Of a DNA stretch of 6,930 bases, positions 6,175-6,930 are shown in pieces; positions within the stretch are counted from its first letter, which is position 1; every line of letters begins with the position of its first letter. The stretch spans positions 1-6,930 of the forward strand of contig SLST01000186.1 of NCBI GenBank assembly GCA_007130265.1, written 5' to 3'. Both the position numbers and the translations under genes were made by a program. This DNA is from Spirochaetales bacterium (GTDB lineage Bacteria > Spirochaetota > Spirochaetia > DSM-27196 > SLST01). The notes beneath the pieces were generated by a model. That model was not told the origin of the DNA. It saw nothing but the letters and a program-made list of their open reading frames with translations, and ran no database searches.

Positions 6175-6930
6175 ATGAGAAGGCTCCCGACCCCCGCCCT
6201 GGCCACGATGCTCTCCGCGATCCTCGCCGTCCTCGTCTCGTGCTCCCCCCCCGCGCCCTGGGGTGTGGGGGTCGCCCCTCAGGCCGACCCGCTGTGGGAG
6301 GAGCTTCTCGCGACCCATCCGCTGCCCGACGGGTTTATTCCTGCCGACGAGCAGTCCACGCCGGACGAGCCGGCGTTCCGGATCGTACGCCTCGTCGGTC
6401 CTCTGTTCGACTCCGCAGTCGAGCGTGCGCAGCCTGAAGTGCCGGCCCGTCGCGTGCTCGAAGCGGTCTGGCTCGCGCCGCAGATCCCGCTGTGGGAGAC
6501 GATGCAGCCCGCCCCGGGGAGGCGCAGGGCGACGCAGCGGCAAGCGACCATCGCGCGCGAGGACCTGCTGCCGCTCGCGGAGATAGGCCCGCCGTACTCG
6601 GCGATCGCCGCCGCCGGCCGCTACGCCGACGACCCCGACTACCCCTTCGTCGAGCAGATCGTGCTCGAGTTCAACCCTCTCGCGACCGGTCTCGAGGAGG
6701 ACGACGAGCGTCTTGCGGCGCTCTGGAGCTGGTTCCTCGGCGTGCCGGAGACGACTGCCAGGCCGCCTCGGGTCGGGTGGATCGGCGGGGTGGGCGACCT
6801 CATGGTCGCGCGCGGGGTGACCGAACTCCTCGACCGCGTCGACGGGCTCGAGGTCGTCTTCAGCGACGTGCTTCCGCTCATGCAGGGCGTCGACTTTCTC
6901 ATGGGAAATCTCGAAGGCGCGGTGACGACG
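6175..6930 (+). CDS. Predicted CapA-family (PGA_cap) lipoprotein, 3' part beyond the window
   Basis: 252 codons from the ATG at 6175 run open to the right edge. The N-terminus is MRRLPTPAL followed by a hydrophobic stretch and the lipobox LVSC with C23, so a lipidated, membrane-anchored protein is predicted. Ser at -1 of the lipobox fits the relaxed spirochaete rule. Residues 24-195 are a region I do not recognise, with WEELLATHPLPDGFIP near its start and a PLWETM segment. At 203-215 IGGVGDLMVARGV and at 244-248 GNLEG match the first metal-site motifs of the CapA/PGA_cap domain (GDxM...GNLE), a metallophosphatase-like fold. The best-known CapA acts in poly-gamma-glutamate capsule export in Bacillus; the role in other bacteria is unclear. 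No evident Shine-Dalgarno precedes this ATG, so the start rests on the signal peptide and the reading frame. Confidence 0.82.
   Translation, partial: MRRLPTPALATMLSAILAVLVSCSPPAPWGVGVAPQADPLWEELLATHPLPDGFIPADEQSTPDEPAFRIVRLVGPLFDSAVERAQPEVPARRVLEAVWLAPQIPLWETMQPAPGRRRATQRQATIAREDLLPLAEIGPPYSAIAAAGRYADDPDYPFVEQIVLEFNPLATGLEEDDERLAALWSWFLGVPETTARPPRVGWIGGVGDLMVARGVTELLDRVDGLEVVFSDVLPLMQGVDFLMGNLEGAVTT

Noticed and set aside
5857..6543. 228-codon minus-strand frame spanning the intergenic region
   Set aside because: It overlaps the start of the RHS gene in another frame and runs antisense to the capA-like gene. The product is highly charged and Arg/Gly-rich with no domain, as expected of a shadow in high-GC DNA.

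Overview
The window is high-GC bacterial DNA with two divergently transcribed genes, both cut by the window edges, and a 106-base intergenic region between them. The RHS core at the C-terminal side of the large protein reads YGYNGKPHDP...YGFRDYAPLLGRF...DPIR.G.NWYVYVN.DPVN. To my memory this wording is typical of spirochaete (Treponema/Spirochaeta-like) RHS proteins. Together with the relaxed lipobox of the other gene, it makes a high-GC member of the Spirochaetota the best guess. This is inference from motif style, not a database result.

Minus strand, 6068 down to 1 (runs off the left edge): one continuous open frame of at least 2022 codons encoding a giant RHS/YD-repeat polymorphic toxin. 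From N to C terminus it contains: a Sec-type signal or membrane anchor; a Thr/Val-rich region of about 170 residues; an N-terminal Rhs cap domain (DUF6531-like) split by an Ala/Glu/Arg-rich helical insertion of about 140 residues; about 40 YD repeats, interrupted once by a non-YD insertion; a divergent beta-rich stretch; the RHS core ending in DPLGL; and a C-terminal tip. The tip carries a Cys/His motif set that suggests a papain-fold (NlpC/P60- or CHAP-like) amidase. The end of the tip, and any immunity gene, lie left of base 1.

Intergenic 6069-6174: a strong Shine-Dalgarno for the RHS gene inside a short GC hairpin, a G6 run next to it, and a 9-base direct repeat. I find no convincing sigma70-type promoter in it.

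Plus strand, 6175 to the right edge: the first 252 codons of a predicted lipoprotein with the start of a CapA (PGA_cap) metallophosphatase-like domain. Its coding sequence has a C8 tract immediately after the lipobox cysteine.

The two genes share an upstream region and both are predicted to be exported. Nothing in the sequence shows that they work together. The most interesting material is the RHS protein: its Cys/His tip, the helical insertion in its cap, and its apparent Sec-type rather than PAAR/type VI export.
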